DNA of 13,826 nt from Inquilinus sp. (GTDB taxonomy: Bacteria; Pseudomonadota; Alphaproteobacteria; DSM-16000; Inquilinaceae): NCBI GenBank assembly GCA_013003675.1, contig JABDIP010000198.1, forward strand, positions 1 through 13,826, written 5' to 3'. A model generated the notes under the pieces. That model was not told where the DNA came from. It worked only from the letters and a program-made list of their open reading frames with translations, and did not search any database. Positions 13,075 to 13,826 of the stretch are shown piece by piece. Position 1 is the first letter of the stretch; every line of letters begins with the position of its first letter. The position numbers were made by a program, and so were the translations under genes.

Positions 13075-13100
13075 CGCTTCGCGCCGCTACGCGCTAGAGG

Positions 13101-13826
13101 TCAGGAATTGTCCTCTTCGAACTGGCGCAGCATGGTGTTGCCCCGCTCGACCGCGTCGTCGAGCGCCTCCTGCACCGATTTCTGGCCGGCCCAGATCGCC
13201 TCCAACTCCTCGTTGATGACGTCGCGGACCTGCACGAAGCTGCCGAAACGCAGTCCCTTGGAGTTCTGTGTCGGGGTGTTCAGCGTCATCTGCAGGATGG
13301 CGGTCTCGGTCCCCGGATTCTCGTCGTAGAAGCCCTGGGACTTGGTCAGCTCATAGGCCGCCATGGTGATCGGCAGATAGCCGGTGAACTGGTGCCAATC
13401 GGCCTGGACCTCGGCCGAGGACAGGTACGAGAAGAACTGGGCGACGCCCTTGTAGTCCCCGTCGTCATGGCCCTGCATCACCCACAGGGTGGCGCCGCCG
13501 ATGATGCTGTTCTGCGGTTCGTCGGCGACCGCCGGCCAATAGGGCAGCATACCGATGCCGAAATCGAACTCCGTCGTCCGCTTGATCCCGGCATAGCCGG
13601 CCGAGGAGTTGAAATAGGCGGCGCATTCGCCGCTGGTGAACAGCGCCTGGCTGTCGCCGCGCCGGCCGCCATAGCGGAACAAATCGGTCTTCGCCCAGTC
13701 GGCCATCGCCCCGATATGGGCGGCATGCGCAGGGCTGTTGATCATGAACTCGGTGTCGAGGCCGCCGAAGCCGTTCGCCTGCGTGCCGATCGGCACGTTA
13801 TGCCAGGCCGAGAAGTTCTCCACATG
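13101..13826 (-). CDS. ugpB: sn-Glycerol-3-phosphate periplasmic binding protein, C-terminal part (runs off right edge)
   Basis: These 241 codons are the C-terminal portion of UgpB, the periplasmic receptor that delivers sn-glycerol-3-phosphate to UgpAE. The signal peptide and N-terminal lobe lie outside the window. Similarity to E. coli UgpB is extensive: HVENFSAWHNVP, FGIGMLPY, PQNSIIGGATLWVMQG, WHQFTGYLPIT, YELTKSQGFYDENPGTETA, then LRFGSFVQVRDVINEELEAI and ALDDAVERGN near the end. In E. coli the residues around these Gly- and Trp-rich segments line the ligand site. It is the first visible gene of the operon on the minus strand; any Pho-type promoter would lie further right. This gene gives the operon its substrate assignment. 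Confidence 0.95.
   Translation of the reverse strand, partial: HVENFSAWHNVPIGTQANGFGGLDTEFMINSPAHAAHIGAMADWAKTDLFRYGGRRGDSQALFTSGECAAYFNSSAGYAGIKRTTEFDFGIGMLPYWPAVADEPQNSIIGGATLWVMQGHDDGDYKGVAQFFSYLSSAEVQADWHQFTGYLPITMAAYELTKSQGFYDENPGTETAILQMTLNTPTQNSKGLRFGSFVQVRDVINEELEAIWAGQKSVQEALDDAVERGNTMLRQFEEDNS

Overview
The window is a GC-rich bacterial chromosome segment, almost certainly from an alphaproteobacterium and plausibly Rhodospirillales-like. The evidence is an ActR/RegA/PrrA-type response regulator, an MmcB DNA-repair protein, a LexA box of the alphaproteobacterial type (GAAC-N7-GAAC) and two exact CtrA boxes (TTAA-N7-TTAAC). The order-level placement is inference. I see no mobile element, CRISPR array, rRNA or tRNA.

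Layout from left to right. At 1-904 (minus) lies an ECF sigma factor followed four bases later by the start of its probable anti-sigma partner, which runs off the left edge. A 414-base gene-free divergent region (905-1318) carries a repeated CTGCGAAA element. It is followed by denD (plus), a D-erythronate dehydrogenase-type SDR that starts at TTG. Next come two minus-strand genes, a small four-helix membrane protein (2336-2695) and a secreted trypsin-like protease (2824-3660). An exact CtrA box lies between them.

An AT-rich promoter region (3661-3867) with a LexA box leads into mmcB (plus). Behind mmcB is a 399-residue protein with a degenerate EAL domain (4446-5645). Convergent to it is an orphan RegA/ActR response regulator (5699-6337, minus), whose start is fixed by a strong ribosome binding site. 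cobT (minus) and cobS (plus) diverge at 7659-7773 and encode the last steps of cobalamin nucleotide-loop assembly. A SYLF-domain secreted protein (8709-9377) ends in a hairpin.

A second CtrA site, with three half-sites spaced 11 bases apart and a well-placed -35/-10, precedes a small lipoprotein of unknown function (9578-10159). The right end is a ugpBAEC glycerol-3-phosphate ABC importer operon on the minus strand (10206 to the right edge). A long GC hairpin separates ugpB from ugpA.

Most genes are ordinary chromosomal functions. The most interesting content is regulatory. GTTAAC hexamers appear only in non-coding DNA. CtrA-type sites precede two genes of unknown function. The SOS-type site in front of mmcB may also drive the degenerate EAL protein. 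I do not see a clearly new multi-gene system.
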